A stretch of DNA of 64,000 nt from Dirofilaria immitis (taxonomy: Eukaryota > Nematoda > Chromadorea > Rhabditida > Onchocercidae): NCBI GenBank assembly GCA_024305405.1, contig JAKNDB010000103.1, forward strand, positions 3,348,001-3,412,000. The letters are read 5' to 3'. Shown in pieces: positions 1 through 14,032 of the stretch. Position 1 is the stretch's first letter. Each line of letters starts with the position of its first letter. Position numbers and translations under genes: made by a program. The notes beneath the pieces were generated by a model, which did not search any database, was not told where the DNA came from, and saw only the letters and a program-made list of their open reading frames with translations.

Positions 1-1058
1 TCCAAATTTCGACATTATCCCATGATACTCCTTGTAATTTGATAGGCGGTAAACTTATCAAACTTTGATGAAATATTTCTTCCGTTAAACGACATACCTA
101 TAAAGATGGATGATAATATTTTTTGCATAATTAAATATAATTTTCTTATTCTTATTATCTTATATAATTTAAAATCGAAAAATAAATATAAATTTATTAT
201 TAAAATTTATGCAAAAACTTATTTTTAAACTTTTTTTGCTTTTTCTATTAATTAAAAATATTTTTATTTTAGGAAATAATTGCTACTAATTTTGATGAAA
301 TTTTGATTATATTTAATAAATCTTATCAAATTTTCTTTATTATATAGATATAAACAAAAGTTGATTATCAATTTCTGAACTTATCATATAATTATATCAG
401 ATTTTGATGCGAATTGGAAATAGATAATGTAGACTTAAATAGAATTTGATTATCAATTTCTGAACTTATCATATAATCGTAGTAGATTTTGAAACTAATT
501 GTAAATGAATAACAATTAACTGATTATAATTTTCTAGCACAATAATTACTGATAATAAATGATTTCTTAAATAAGCTATCAAGATTTAGAAGATGTTTAT
601 TTTTTCCGATATTATTTAAAATTTATATTTATTTGACAGTAGATTTATTTAATATGACGAAAATAATAGAAATGTTTAATTAAAATTAAATTATTAGATT
701 AACTTACACGTCGTAAACGTATACGATCATAAATATCAAGATATGGAAAAACTTGTAGTAATACGGGTGCTAATAATCGTTGTGTAATTTCTGAATCTCT
801 ATCATTATCTGATTTTTCATTTTGATTATCATCGTTACATTTGGCATTTAGTGTTAATTCCGTATTATTACATGCTTTATGTTTAACAATCCTTGATAGT
901 AATCGTTTACGAAAGATACGTTTTGCATGAATCCAAATTGAACGTCGTTGATAATTATTTCGTTTAAATTTATCCGATGATTTTTTATAAATTGATGAAG
1001 ATGCAATTTCATCAATTATCGATATTGTAGATGAATATTTGGATGAAGATATATCCAT
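1..1058 (-). CDS. F-box protein, 5' part (runs off the left edge)
   Basis: Two exons are visible: exon 1 at 708-1058 (117 codons from ATG at 1058, GTAAGT donor) and exon 2 at 1-97 (acceptor TTTATAG), joined in phase 0 across a 610-base intron. The first ~90 residues are basic and Ser/Asn-rich with no recognisable domain. Residues ~94-121 match an F-box: LLAPVLLQVFPYLDIYDRIR, then the RLRRVCRLTEEI pattern created by the splice. That the join produces the expected VCR motif supports both exon edges. F-box proteins bind SKP1 and bring substrates to SCF ubiquitin ligases. The substrate-binding half lies outside the window, so the subtype (FBXL, FBXW, FBXO) cannot be told. A TTTTTAG acceptor sits about 15 bases upstream of the ATG and may be a spliced-leader or 5'UTR splice site. 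Confidence 0.75.
361..531. repeat. 85-bp direct repeat, two copies
   Basis: The phrase TTGATTATCAATTTCTGAAC followed by TTATCATATAAT starts at 361 and again at 446, and the flanks stay similar to about 531. It lies inside the F-box gene intron. Confidence 0.8.
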
Positions 1059-1334
1059 TAAAAAATAGTTTGCCTAAAAATTTTTAATAAAATTAATATT
1101 GTCATCTTTGATCTAATGATATATATATATATATACATGGGAAAAACAATTGATTTTCATATATTTGATAATATATATCATACTTATTATCAAATATACT
1201 TATTTTTTTATACATTGCTTGTTTATACATTAAGTTTGTTGCTATCGAATATTTGTCAATCTCAAAATAAAGTTCTTAGTTTATTTACATAAGGCGGTAG
1301 AAAAGCTTTCATTATATTTTTAGGATTATTTCAG

Positions 1335-1386
1335 AACGGTTGTACAAACAATCCGATGATGATACATTATGGAGAAAGTTTGAAAG
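1335..1386 (+). pseudogene. Exon-like relic with F-box-flank motif
   Basis: A TTATTTCAG acceptor precedes a short reading frame coding RLYKQSDDDTLWRKFER, followed by a possible donor (AAAG|GTTAAA). The pattern 'L....DD.LWR.F' is typical of the segment just after an F-box. It lies in divergent orientation to the F-box gene at 1-1058. No partner exon was found on either side. Chance or a decayed F-box paralogue are both possible. Confidence 0.3.
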
Positions 1387-2887
1387 GTTAAATAATATAT
1401 CCATAATACTTGTTGAGTGATATTCGGCTTACTTACTTTCAAGTGTTAATAATAATAGATAATACTACTGTTTAGGATATATGACTAATTGACCTTTTAG
1501 GATTAATAAAAACAACATATATATTAGTGAATGAATGTTGAAAATGAAACATTAAATTTAATTCAAATATGAAATGAGAAATTAAACTTTAACGCCTGAT
1601 AACATTGATAAAGGAAAAGATTGAAAGAAGGAAGAATTAGAATGAATGAATTGTTTTTATTGATTTATTATTAAATTGGGTTTTATTCAAATATTTAAAT
1701 AGAAATTTCGAACAATGACAATCGGGAAAAGGTCAAATAAATTAATCGAAAAAAGGTCAAATAAATTATCAGTGGGAAAATTACAAATGTTGCACTTTTG
1801 TAAATCTCTTTTATGCTATTGTGGTCCATAAATTTTTATATTTATTTTTCAAAAAAAAAAACTGATATTATTATTGTTATCTTATCGCTGATACAATGAG
1901 TAATTGCAATAAATAAAATATTATTATCATAAAATAAGAATCAAAATAAGTTGATAGCTAGTGATAAGTTCGGATGTTAAAGAAATCTCAAAGGATGATA
2001 TTATTATCACCATTATCTTCAGCAAAAATATTTACTTATTAATTTGATCTGTCAATATTTGAAAATTATATCACAATGATAATCATAATATGATGATAAA
2101 TAATATTGTGATTTTGTCGAGAATAAAACTGACACTACAATCAATAAGATATATTATCATGTAATAAAATCAAGATAAGCTATCATCATCATAGAATGGC
2201 GTAAAAAGAAATATCAGTGATGATAATACCATTATTACCATTGCTACTTCCATTCAAATATTTATGTATTAATTTGGCAGGAAATAACGAAGTTGTTAAT
2301 ATTTTGAAAATAATATAGTAATCGAAATGATAAGATGAAGTGATCAAAGATAATATGATTATTTTATCAAAATTATATTAAATATTACAATGAATGCAGC
2401 CATCATTATAATGGATTATTCATTCATTCATAAGGAATGAAATTTAAGAAATAATAATATCAGTGATGAATATAAACACACACATATTTCCCACTTATCA
2501 ATGAAACAATTATACCTATTGATTTGATACGAAATAAGTGATAAAATAAAAATGATAATGAATGAGATGAAAAAAAAAAAAGAGGTAATATATAGTAATC
2601 TTAAAATATGAATGAAATAATAAGGAGGAAAAAGTTTGAAAAAAACTTCTTCAATTCAATCTGATATTACCATTCCTCTTCTTTTATTCTCTTCTTTCTT
2701 CACATATCTATCTATCTATTGTTATGATTACTGTAAAAGCGAATATGTATATATATATATATATTTTTTTCCTTTTTGGCTATTTTGTTTATTTGTATAC
2801 AAAAAAAAAAAGAAAAAAATTTATGCAAAAAAAAAAAAGAAAGAGATGAGAAAAAGATTACGATAATTTAACGATAATAATTGTTAT

Positions 2888-3222
2888 ACCTGAAAAATGA
2901 CAATAATGAAAGAGAGAGAGAGAGAGAGAGGGAGAGGCAGAGGTAGACAGACATTTTACCTGAGATATATATACCTGAAAAATGATAATAATAAAAGAGA
3001 GAGAGGAGGATATTTTATCTGAGATATATATATATATATGAAAAATGATAATAATAAAAGAGAGAGAGGGGGATATTTTACCTGAGATATATAAATATAT
3101 CTAAAAATGATAATAATAAAAGAAAGAGAAGGGGGATATTTTACCTGAGATATATATATATCTGAAAAATAATAATAACGAGAGAGAGAGAGAGGGAGAG
3201 AGGGAAAATTTTACCTGAGATA
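2888..3222. repeat. Minisatellite, about 5 units of 60-85 bp
   Basis: Each unit has a GATAATAATAAAAGAGAGAG core, a GGATATTTTACCTGAGATAT segment and a short AT run. GA-run lengths differ between units. Confidence 0.85.
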
Positions 3223-4254
3223 TATGCTAAAACATTAATTTATCCGTAATTCTATTTCCTATGCTAAAAAATTAATACATATCATTTAGAAGATTAAATT
3301 AAATCAAAATTAATTAATCAATAATTAATAAAAGATAAATTTCATTAAATGATTAAGATAAGAATTTTTGCTACAATCAATTTGTGATAATATATTTTTG
3401 ATCAATAATGAAAGATTGAAAAATGTTATCAATAAAATTAAACGATTAAAGATCAAATTACAATGCAATATTTGAAAGTATATTAATTAATTTTATCAAA
3501 AAATATTTGATAAAATTAATTTCTTTTTATAAGATTTTCTTTTTCTTTTTTATTATTTGAAATTTTAAATGAAACGATAAAAATTGATATTATTGATAAA
3601 TTGATATTGATTGATCGATTGATTGATTGACTGATTAATTTTTTTTTTTAATTTGGTAAAATAATTTTTAGCCATTTTTGTTCTTTGAATATTTACTAAT
3701 AAACAAACAAACATTTCTGGGAACTAAATTTTTTTTACTAATATTTCAAATGGCATAAATAAAAATGTATCGGAAATTAAATTAATAGAATTAAATTAAT
3801 AATTAAAATAGGTAATTGAAAAGAAATTAAATTAATAATTAAAATAGGTAATTGAAAAGGAATTAATTTTATGCTAATATTAATGACTATTATATCAATA
3901 AAAATGATACAGATGACAATAATTTACTTTCAATTAGAATATTAATGAATATTTCCGGTCATTGATAAAATACATACATATATATATATATATAAACAAT
4001 AAATGATAATAATGCAGTCAGTATTGATTGATATAAATTAAAATACAAATTACTAGAAAAATCTCTCAATCTATTATAATTTATTAGCAACAATATGATA
4101 AAATAATATTATTCATTTCCCATGTCCAATTACAATTTATGCTCAGCAGGCGGTTAATAAGTTTTTAATGGCGCCTTAATTCAGACATATACTAAATTAG
4201 CATCGAATAATTTAATGTATATTATCAATTGTGAAATATTTTTTATCAAATTAA

Positions 4255-4420
<166 letters not shown>

Positions 4421-7400
4421 ATTTCCTCAATCATTTTGATAAATAAATTTTTTGTATACCTGAAATTTATTAGAAATATCAATTATTAATTAGTAATTAA
4501 TTTGGCTTATAAAAAAGAAAAAATAACATTTGGTCTTTTTAGCTTATTTTAATTCTTTCCTAACTTAATCCTATGATTCTCCGAATTTTGATAATAGAAA
4601 AAAAGAAAGATTAATCTTGATAACAAAACAAAGTTTAAGCAAAGTTTAATCATTTAGGTAGATTGGAAACGGTTGAATGTTGCTTATTTCATTTGTACAA
4701 TAAATAGTAGGAAAATTTTTACAAAAATATAAATCAAGACTTAGCTATTTTTATTTTATTTTCCTAACTTAGTCAGTCTATGATGGGAATGATAATTATG
4801 CAACGTTTAATCTCATCTTAGTTAGGACAATTCATTATCAGTTGACCTTTGTGATCTGTCCAAATAAATATTGAAGAAGGCTTTTGAAATAAATAAAATT
4901 CTTTGAAATATAAGAGAATTTAATGTAATAAAACATATGGTAAATATATGATAACTATGATTAATTGATTGGCAATGATAATTAGAAATTTGTAAATAAA
5001 CTTCGACTAATTGGTAAACAAACATTATAAATAAAACAATGTTTGTTTACAGCTATTTGTTTATTTAAAATATACAATATTTCAAAGAAGATAAATTGAA
5101 AAAGAAAAAAAAACTTCAACAAATGAAGAAGAATAGTTACGTAGAAAGGTTGTTGACCTTGCAAGTTTTAAGGATTAAATATGATAAAGCATAATAGTAA
5201 CTAATTATATCTTTGTTTTCTTAATTCCTGAATTACTCAAATAATCAGTAGAAATTTTATAAATATTTACATTATGTGTTTCTCAAATTATGATACATTA
5301 TCAATAATCATTTATATCTATTTGTAATCTCGAATATAATCATTATATTTAAATGATTATTGAAATGATTAATGATGATATAAATAGGGAATATTAGAAT
5401 TCTAATTGCTTGGAATTGTTTTTTATTTTTCTCAAATAATTAATAGAAATTTTGCGTACGCTTACGTTACGTCTTTTTATCATTAAGTTTATCATTAATA
5501 ATCACTTATGAAACGGCAAATATAGTTATTACATTTTGAATAATTATCAGAACTATCAGATATAGCTATGAAAAGAAATTATATTGAGATTTACAAAAAA
5601 ATAAAATTATCAGTGGCTATTGATAATCCAACTTAATGATAATAATAACATGTAAAACTTTTGCTTATCAGAGTAATTTTAAGTAATTAAAATCTCCAAT
5701 ATTCCGTTATCAAATAATCATTATATCAATTATAGATTATGCATGAAAATATTGAAGATGATAATAATAATAGGATAATATTTGAAATGCGGTAATGTCA
5801 AAGATAAATGGCAAAATTGAGAAAACGATGTATATTAAAATAACGAAAGGGTAAAATCAAACATCGGCATCTGATTGATCAAATTATTGTCTTAGTGTGT
5901 TAATCATTTAACACCTAATTTTTTTCCTTCTTTTTCTCATTCACACCTTTTGATATCTATTAAATTAGGTTCCTAATGATGGATGAGATTTGAAATGGAT
6001 GCCAAATAATGGTAATTATATTCGTAATTTCAAAAAAAAAAAGAAACTTTTTCGCTCACCTAAATTTTCAAATTAAATCTTTTAAAAAAAATGTCAAAGA
6101 AATTAGCAAAAATTTTCTTTCCTATCCCATTTCGATAATTAGTTTGAATAAATAAAAATTTTTAATTAAAATTTTATCATATCAGAAATGAAATTTTCAA
6201 TTAATATGAATCATTTGAATTAGTTTATTTTTGCAAATACAAATAATAGTTAAATTAATTTTAATAAATAAATAATATTAAAATAGGAATTAATAATTTT
6301 AAAACAAATTTGAAATATTGCACGAAATAAATTTGGAAATGGCTTATTATCATTTATTTATAAATTTTAGGAAAAATAGTTGTATGAAATAAGAAATTTA
6401 CTATAGCCGAATTAAACATAAATATATATTTGAATAAATTAGGATATTGAATAAATTGCTTTAAAATGGATGTTTAATCAAATGAGAAATAGTAATACAT
6501 TTGTCGCGCAATTTGTCATCAAATATCCGTCTACAATTTTTTTCTTTTGATTATTTTTACTGATAAGGGAAAAAAGAATTAATTCAAAAAAGAAATCAAA
6601 ATTTTCCAGAAGAAATTAAATGTGATAAGATTTTATGCAGTAATCTGAAATGGATTGATCGCGGAGATTAATCTATCCAATTCTATGCTATTTTACTATC
6701 TGTATATAAATTGTGATTAATATTTATAGATTGAATTTATTTATTGATTTGAAATTTTATTCAATAAAATTAATCTTATAAAAGATTCAGCCAATTAATT
6801 AACAAAGAAGGATCAAGATGATTGATCCTAATTCAATTTGCCTCTTACTACTTATAAAATCAGTTAGAAAGAATTTTTAAAATTAAAATTCTAATCTCCA
6901 ACCTCTATTTATTTAACCAAACGGAAAGGAATAGAAATGAAATTTAAAAAAAAGAAGGAAACTTGAAATTATCATAATTTCAATAATAATTATCATACAA
7001 TTTACCATCAGTATTGATTTATTCGGAAAATTTTAATTTATTTTATTATCAAAATAATAAAAATTTTGGAATTTGAATTTATTTTGATTTTTATAATTCT
7101 TTCTTATTTAATTGATTTATTGAAGAAAAATATTTGAATTTTTTTATTTCTTGCCTAAAAATAAAATATTTATTATAAAATTTATTTAAGTTTTTAAGTT
7201 ATTTCCTTTTCTGATTTATTTATGAAAGAAATGTAAAACATAGATGAAGAAGAATATATTAGTAATAAAGTATTCATTAAAAATTCGGCATTCTTTAATC
7301 TCTTTAATAATAATTAAAATTCTTCAATTTAATTAACATATTTATATATTAACTTAGCAATAATATTAATGAATAATAAACAGGCTAAGTAATTCTATAT

Positions 7401-8360
7401 ATTTTCTCGACAAAAATTCACTACAAATTTCTCACATACAAAATCAAAATATTGCAAAGAACAAAAAAAAAAAATTAATTAAAGTTGAAGAAAAAGAAAG
7501 GAAATCTCGACGATTAAGTAAATATAAACTTATCATATTTATATATTGATAATTTGTATTATTAAAAATTACTTATTTTTTTGAAATTTATCAAATATAA
7601 TATGTAAACAAATATTTTTGCAACATTTAATTAAATGATAATTTTACTATCTGAAAATGTTTAAATTAATGAATTAATTAATGATACTGATTAGTTGATT
7701 AAATGATTAATAAATTGATTATTTCATGTATTAATAATACGATTACTTCTATACTATCATCTAAATTTTATCAAATATATTACGTAATTTTGTATAATTT
7801 ATTAATTGATAGTATCACATTTGAAAAAAAATATTTAAATTAATTAAAAGGAATGACTAATTAAATTAATTATCAAATGATTGATAATTTTGTCATATCT
7901 TATTTGTAAATAATACAAACATCGAAATACTTACTGTACAAATGAAATATTCAATGAAAAAGAAAAGAATACATACAAAATTTAATAAATATAACGAAAT
8001 GATGCGAAAAAATGAAGAGAAAAAGAAAGAAAGAAAGAAGGAAAGAAAAAATGAATGAATAATTAGACGACAATTTTTTTCTTTTTCTGTGGGAACAACA
8101 AAAATGATCCAAGGACAAGGCTCATTTGTTTTGAGCAAAGAAAAAAAAAAAGTTTCGAATGAAGGAAATATGTTGGAAGAAAAAGGAATGATAGCTTTGT
8201 TAATGATCCTTTCTCTCATTCATCACTTTTTATTTTCAATCGTTTCTTTCTTTTTTTTTTTTTGAAAACTCTGAGAAAATAGCCATTTTTTTAACTATCA
8301 CATATGATAAATTAAAAGATATCAATTAAAAACGTTTGAAATAAATACTTTCACACTTTC

Positions 8361-8690
8361 ATCTATAATGTATGCGTGCATTTTTGTACTTTTTTGACAG
8401 AAAAACTTTTAACAAATTTTTTTGAAGAATTTATCAAAATAAAAAATGAAAAAAATTTTTAAAAATCTATATACGTGCATTTTTGCAAGTTTTAAAATTT
8501 ATGTACGTGCATTCTTGTAAGTTTCAAAAATTTATACGTGCATTTTTGAAGTTTTAAAATTTATGTACGTGCATTTTTGTAAGTTTCAAAAATTTATACG
8601 TGCATTTTTGCAAGTTTTAAAATTTATGTACATGCATTTTTGTAAGTTTCAAAAATTTATACGTGCATTTTTGCAAGTTTTAAAAGAAAA
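8361..8690. repeat. Minisatellite, ~31-bp unit, about 9 copies
   Basis: Units alternate between two variants built on TACGTGCATTTTTG[C/T]AAGTTT, one with AAAATTTATG and one with CAAAAATTTATA before it, giving a 60-odd-bp higher-order period. The first copies near 8370 are diverged. Confidence 0.85.
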
Positions 8691-8839
8691 CAATAAAAAT
8701 AAAAATTAGTTTATTTCGATTATTTTATTTTAAATTAAGCAAAAAGAAAATAAGAAATTATTTAAAAATTTATTCGCCAAAAAACAAACGAACAAAAATT
8801 CATTTATTTTAAATGAAAATAAACAAAAAAAAGAAATTA

Positions 8840-8920
8840 AAGAGAAAGAGAGAGAGAAAGGGAGAGGGTGAGAGAGAGGGAATGAGAGAGAGAGAGTAGA
8901 GAGAGAGAGAGAGAGAAAGA
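8840..8920. repeat. GA-rich low-complexity tract
   Basis: Purine-only stretch of GAGAGA and GAAAGA; no gene content. Confidence 0.85.
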
Positions 8921-8957
8921 TTAATATTCAAATTAAAACGATTAATAGAAATAAACA

Positions 8958-9043
8958 GTCCGAATGGTAAATGATTACAAATTACTATCTCTTAATCGGA
9001 TACCTTCTGGTGAAAGAAATTTGAATATACCGATCCAAGCAGG
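8958..9043 (+). other. Orphan exon candidate
   Basis: After an AAACAG acceptor-like site, an open frame with an ATG at about 8964 codes MVNDYKLLSLNRIPSGERN and then LNIPIQA, ending at a donor-like G|GTAATA at 9043. Codon content is much richer than the surroundings. No partner exon was identified and I do not recognise the protein. It may be a lone exon of a long-intron gene or a relic. Confidence 0.3.
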
Positions 9044-9749
9044 TAATATTTCATGAAAAAATCAATTCTAATTTATTTGAAAATAAAATATGTGTTAGAT
9101 ATTTATGACTTGATGAAGAGGGATTATGTTGTAAAAAATATTTTTACAACTTCTTTGAACTTATCCATCTCCTAATAGTTCTTTACTTTACTTCTATAAC
9201 TTCGGTGATTTCTCTTTTCTTTTTTGCAATTGAATAAAATTTTAAAAGTTTAATTTATAAAAACTTTTTAAAAATTAATTGTTTCAGCTTACTTTGCTTT
9301 TTAAAAAAAGTTTTTTTTTTTTTAGATTGAAAGATAGAAAAAGTTTGAATATTTATTTTTGAAAATGAAAAAAAAAGAAATGCCGCTTATTTATAGATTG
9401 TTAAAAAAAAAAATATCCGCCTATCCATTTTGAAGGATTGCTTTTATGTTATTACAAAGATTGGAATCAGATTCCGCCTATCCATTTTGTTTGAGCAGGA
9501 AGGAATCTGATTTTTCTTTTCCTACATTAATCAAATGATGATAATTATCATAACTATTTTAGTGCATATGATAATATATGTGTAAAACCATCGCAGCGTA
9601 ATGTAATAAATCATTTTACCATTCATCTGACAAGAAGTAATTTTTCGCTTTTTCTTTTTTTTGAATCTCTCAAATCGTTTTGTTAAGAATTCGAATACAT
9701 TCAATTCATTTTGTTCGATACAAACAAAATGATTTGTTTGTAACAATAA

Positions 9750-10100
9750 TCAATAATCGATAATCAATAGCAAATCAAAAATTTTCGTAGCAAATTGATT
9801 CGAAAACATCCTTTTGAAAAATGGTAAACTAGTTTGATCTAAATATTAATATTGAACTAATCTGATCCGAATATTGATATCATCAGAAATGATTAAATAG
9901 TGATATTATCAGAAGATTTTTTTCTTTTTTGAATATATTAATTGATCAACCAAAGCGCGCAACGATCTATTTGAATCAATAATCAATAATGAATAGCAAA
10001 TTGATAACGAAAACATTTTGTTTTCGTTACAAAAATCTTGACCTTTCGAAAAATGGTAAATTAGTTTGATCTGAAATACTGATATCATCGGAATATTCTT
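9750..10100. repeat. Diverged direct repeat, two copies ~230 bp apart
   Basis: Both copies share an AATCAATA/GATAATCAATAGCAAAT start, an AAAACAT segment and GAAAAATGGTAAA[C/T]TAGTTTGATCT (9817-9840 and 10050-10071). A smaller CCGCCTATCCATTTTG repeat occurs at about 9417 and 9475. Confidence 0.7.
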
Positions 10101-10969
10101 TTGAAATTTTTAAATTAATCTAGAAAAAGGCATGATAATCTATATGAGCTAATTGATATTATCAGAATATTAACATTAACATCAGTGGCAATATTATTTA
10201 TATTGTTAAATTTTAATTTAAAAAAAAAGAACTGAATTTTATGCATTACAAATTTGTTAATTTAAAGAAAATAAACTTTGTAATGAAATTTTTTTAAAAT
10301 ATCTTGCAAATATTTTAATGAAATTATATTTTATTAAAATGAATTCAATTTATGTTATTTTTTTATTTTTTAATCGAAATAGTTTTCATACGATTTTTCA
10401 TATTTTATTAATGAATTGAATTTAAATACTTAAATTTTTAATCGAATAAGACTTCATCTCAATGAGGAACTTTTATGTTCTATTGAAAACTTTTATATAA
10501 TTTTATATGATTTGATTTTTATATGATTTCATTTCATCAAGGAATTAAACTTAAATATGTAAATTTTTAATCGAATAAGATTTCATTTCGCTAAGGAATT
10601 AAATTTAGATACTTAAATTTATAATCGAATGCAACTTCATTTGATTAAGAAACTAAGCTTAATTATTTAAACTTTAATCGAACAAATAATTGAGGCTAAA
10701 AAAAGAGTTGAGGCTAAAAATAAAAATGGAACATTAAAATAAAAATTACGGTATGGCTAAAAATATGAGATGAACTGGCCAGAAATGAATACTGAACAAT
10801 CGGATTATATGAATTGGATTAGTGTTAGGATTTGTAGACATAGTTAGTAATGTAAACAAAAAAAAAGAAAAAGTTGAAGAAGCATAGTTCAAGTGGAATT
10901 TATCACAATTCCTCTTTTTTTCCCATAATAAAAATGCCAGAAAAGGATAAAGCAAATATCGAAAACATT

Positions 10970-11180
10970 TGTAATGCTTATTAATGTTGTCGAGAATTTT
11001 CTCGACAACATTTAAACATTTCATAAAATTCTATTCTTTCAATTTTTACTTTTTCATTTCCTATCGTTTAATTTCATTTATGGTGTTGTACTGTAAAAAC
11101 TTTATAATGCTTATTAAAGAATCGAGAATTTTCTCGATAATATTCAAATATTTCATAAAATGTTACTCTTTAATTTCAGG
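10970..11180. repeat. ~117-bp duplication with TCGAGAATTTTCTCGA palindromes
   Basis: Two copies of AATGCTTATTAA, a TCGAGAATTTTCTCGA core, TTTCATAAAAT and TTACTCTTT/TATTCTTTC segments. Copy 1 has a perfect inverted repeat with 14-base arms and a TT loop at 10983-11012; copy 2 has 8-base arms at 11121-11138. Confidence 0.8.
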
Positions 11181-11714
11181 ATTTCTATCTCTCACTTTCT
11201 ATTTCTATCTGTGATACCTGAAAAGCAGCGTGGGATTCGAAATGAAATGCTAAAGTGTTAATTAAGAAATGATTTTAGCATTATCAAATTATTAATGCTA
11301 GGAAACATATTATAATATACTGAAATCCATTGCAAAAATTCTTATCATTAGAAATTTCCAAAAGAAGACTGTCTATCATTAAACTTTAGAATAACTCTAA
11401 TACTGATCAAATTAAACTTTGAATAATTGTTCCAGCATAGTGGTAATAAAACTGTTTCATAATTTTAAATTATAAAACTTTAAATGAAGAGCAGATAAAA
11501 GTATGAAAAGATCAAATTGATAAGAATATAAGAATTAATAAATTTTGTTTTTCAAAATTTATTAAATTTAATTTTACACTTTTTCTATTAATTTAATATC
11601 TCCAAAATTTGATCGATTATATTCTCTTCTTTTGGCAGCTCTTTTTTTTAATATATAAAAATAAAGAATAATAATAGACAACAAGTAGATAATATTTTAG
11701 CATTAATTGCAAAT

Positions 11715-12870
11715 GTCGCTAGGATAAATGCGCCTAAGGGTTAATTGAGAAAATGATGCATGAAATGAAGAAAGGCTATCGAAATGAAAATTTAAATTGG
11801 AAAAAACGATAGATTGAATTTAACAATTTGCAACAATATAATAAGTAGGTAGGATGGAATATGTGGGTATATTTTGCGTGGGTTAATATGGATATGCGTA
11901 GGTGTATGTACGTTGGTGGATGTACATACATTTAATGATTGACAGAATTACAAATGTTATTGATACAAATGCGCCTAAGGGTTAATTGAGAAAATCAGGC
12001 ATGAAATGAAGAGAGGCTATCGAAATGAAAATTTAAATTAGAAAAAACGATAGATTAAATTTATCAATTTGCAACATACGATAAATAGGTAGCACTGAAA
12101 TGTATGGGTGTATTTTGCGTGGGTGCATGTGGATATGCGTAGGTGTACGTGAGTGAGTGGATGTACATCATTACAATTGAGAAAATGATGAGTGAAATGG
12201 AGAGAGGCTATCGAAATGAAAGTTTAAATGGGAAAAAATGATAGATTGAATTTATCAATTTGCAACATACGATAAATAGGTAGCACTGAAATGTATGGGT
12301 GTATTTTGCGTGGGTGAATGTGGATATGCGTAGGTATATAGGCATGAGTGGGCATAAATATCGGGTATGTGTAGGTGTGAATAGATATGAACATACATGT
12401 AGTGATTGAAGGAAATGATGCATGAAATAAATACGCTTTCGAAATAAAAGTTTAAATTGGAAAAAAATGTTAAAAAATAGGCTGAATATCCATCGATTTG
12501 CAACATATAATAAGTAGGTAGTACTGAAATATGTGAGTGTATTTTACGTAGGTGTATGTATGTGAGTGGGTGTGCATACATTTAATGATTGAAAGAATTG
12601 CAAATGTCGTTGGTACATAAGCGCCTAAGGGTTAATTGAGAAAATGAGGCATGAAATGAAGAAAGGCATTCGAAATGAAAGTTTAAAATTGCAATCATCG
12701 ATTTGCAATATACAATAATAAATATAAGTAGTACCGAAATATGTAGTTCTATATTGCGTAGGTGTACGTGTATGGGTGTGCGTGGGTGTATGTATGTGAG
12801 TGGGTGTATATATATTCATTTTTATCCATATATAATGAAAGAAATGATACATAAAATAAATAGGCTTTAA
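11715..12870. repeat. Long tandem array, units of ~200-240 bp
   Basis: About five units. Full units start with GCGCCTAAGGGTTAATTGAG (11730, 11971, 12621); truncated ones begin at AATTGAGAAAATGATG (about 12175) or GAAATGATGCATGAAAT (about 12412). Each continues with GGCTATCGAAATGAAA, a TTTGCAACATA segment and a G/T-rich part such as TTTTGCGTGGGTG. Copies differ by substitutions and block deletions. Confidence 0.85.
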
Positions 12871-12949
12871 AAATAATAGATTTTTTAAAAAAAAGGATAA
12901 AAATGATTGAATTCATCACTTACAATAACTATCGCTAAAAGCTGTGAAT

Positions 12950-13066
12950 ATATATGTATGTTTAGGTAGGTAGGTGTATATATACATATATATATGTGTG
13001 ACATATGTGTGGGTGTATATATATGTGTGACATATGTGTGGGTGTACATATATCTATATATATGAC
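12950..13066. repeat. GT/AT-rich repeat with duplicated ~38-bp block
   Basis: TATATATGTGTGACATATGT followed by GTGGGTGTA occurs twice in a row (about 12986 and 13019), continuing the GTGGGTGT theme of the preceding array. Confidence 0.75.
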
Positions 13067-13074
13067 ACCTCTTT

Positions 13075-13192
13075 TAAGAAAAGATCATAAATGCTGTTTT
13101 CATGTAATTAAGTGCTATAATCATAAATTATATGATGGAGACAAATCCGAGACCGTATTAGAAAGGCGCCGATTAGATAAAAGTAAATATTA
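13075..13192 (+). other. Open, GC-richer island (possible terminal exon or relic)
   Basis: An open frame ends at TAG 13190-13192 with the residues GDKSETVLERRRLDKSKY. It is charged and unlike surrounding low-complexity DNA. There is no clear acceptor or partner exon, and the family is not recognised. Confidence 0.2.
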
Positions 13193-14032
13193 GACTACTG
13201 TTACCCAATACAATGCTCCTGTTTTTGCTATAAATATTAATTTGAATTTAAAATTTAGAATTGAAAATAAAATAAATAAATATTAATTTGAATTTAAAAT
13301 TTGAAATTTAAAATAAATTAAATAAATATTAAATTGAATTTAAAATTTAAAATTGAAAATAAAATAATTAAATAAATAATTTGAATTAAAAATTTAAAAT
13401 GATAAAATAATTTTAATAAATTCAAAATAATTAAATTAAATAATTGAATATTAATGATGGAAAAAAAACGAAATTAAGAAATGAAAATTAATCGAATTAC
13501 AAAAATGAAATAAAATATAAAGCAAAACGATTGAATATTAAATGATAAATGATAATAAATATAAATTTAGCTAAAACAATTATCATTTCAATATTTACAA
13601 TTTATTGATATTTTTAAAACAATAAATTCTTTCATAAATTTTTCATTAATAATAATAATAATAATTATAATAGTAAACTTTAAATAATAAATATTTTTGC
13701 AAAAAAAAAAAAACAAAAAAGTTTTTCGATTTTTAATAACAATTAATTAATCGAAAAAAGTTTATTTTAATTAACGCATATTATTGCGTAATATATAACT
13801 TTTTTTTCTTCTTCTTCAATCACTTATATATATATATATATATATGTAATAAAATTTTATCATATAATAATTTAAACATTTCAGTTAAATTTTTATCATT
13901 TTCAAAGTTCATGTTGATAGTTTAATGCGTAATTGCTTGTCTATTAACAGAAAAGTTTATCAGGTTCAATTTCCCTGTGAGTTAAATCATAATCAATTTG
14001 AAAAAAAAAAAAACGAAAAGTGATTATGTTAG

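Noticed and set aside
1778..1832. Possible extra 5' exon of the F-box gene (MDHNSIKEIYKSATF)
   Set aside because: Only 15 codons; phase match is easily chance and the downstream ATG is adequate.
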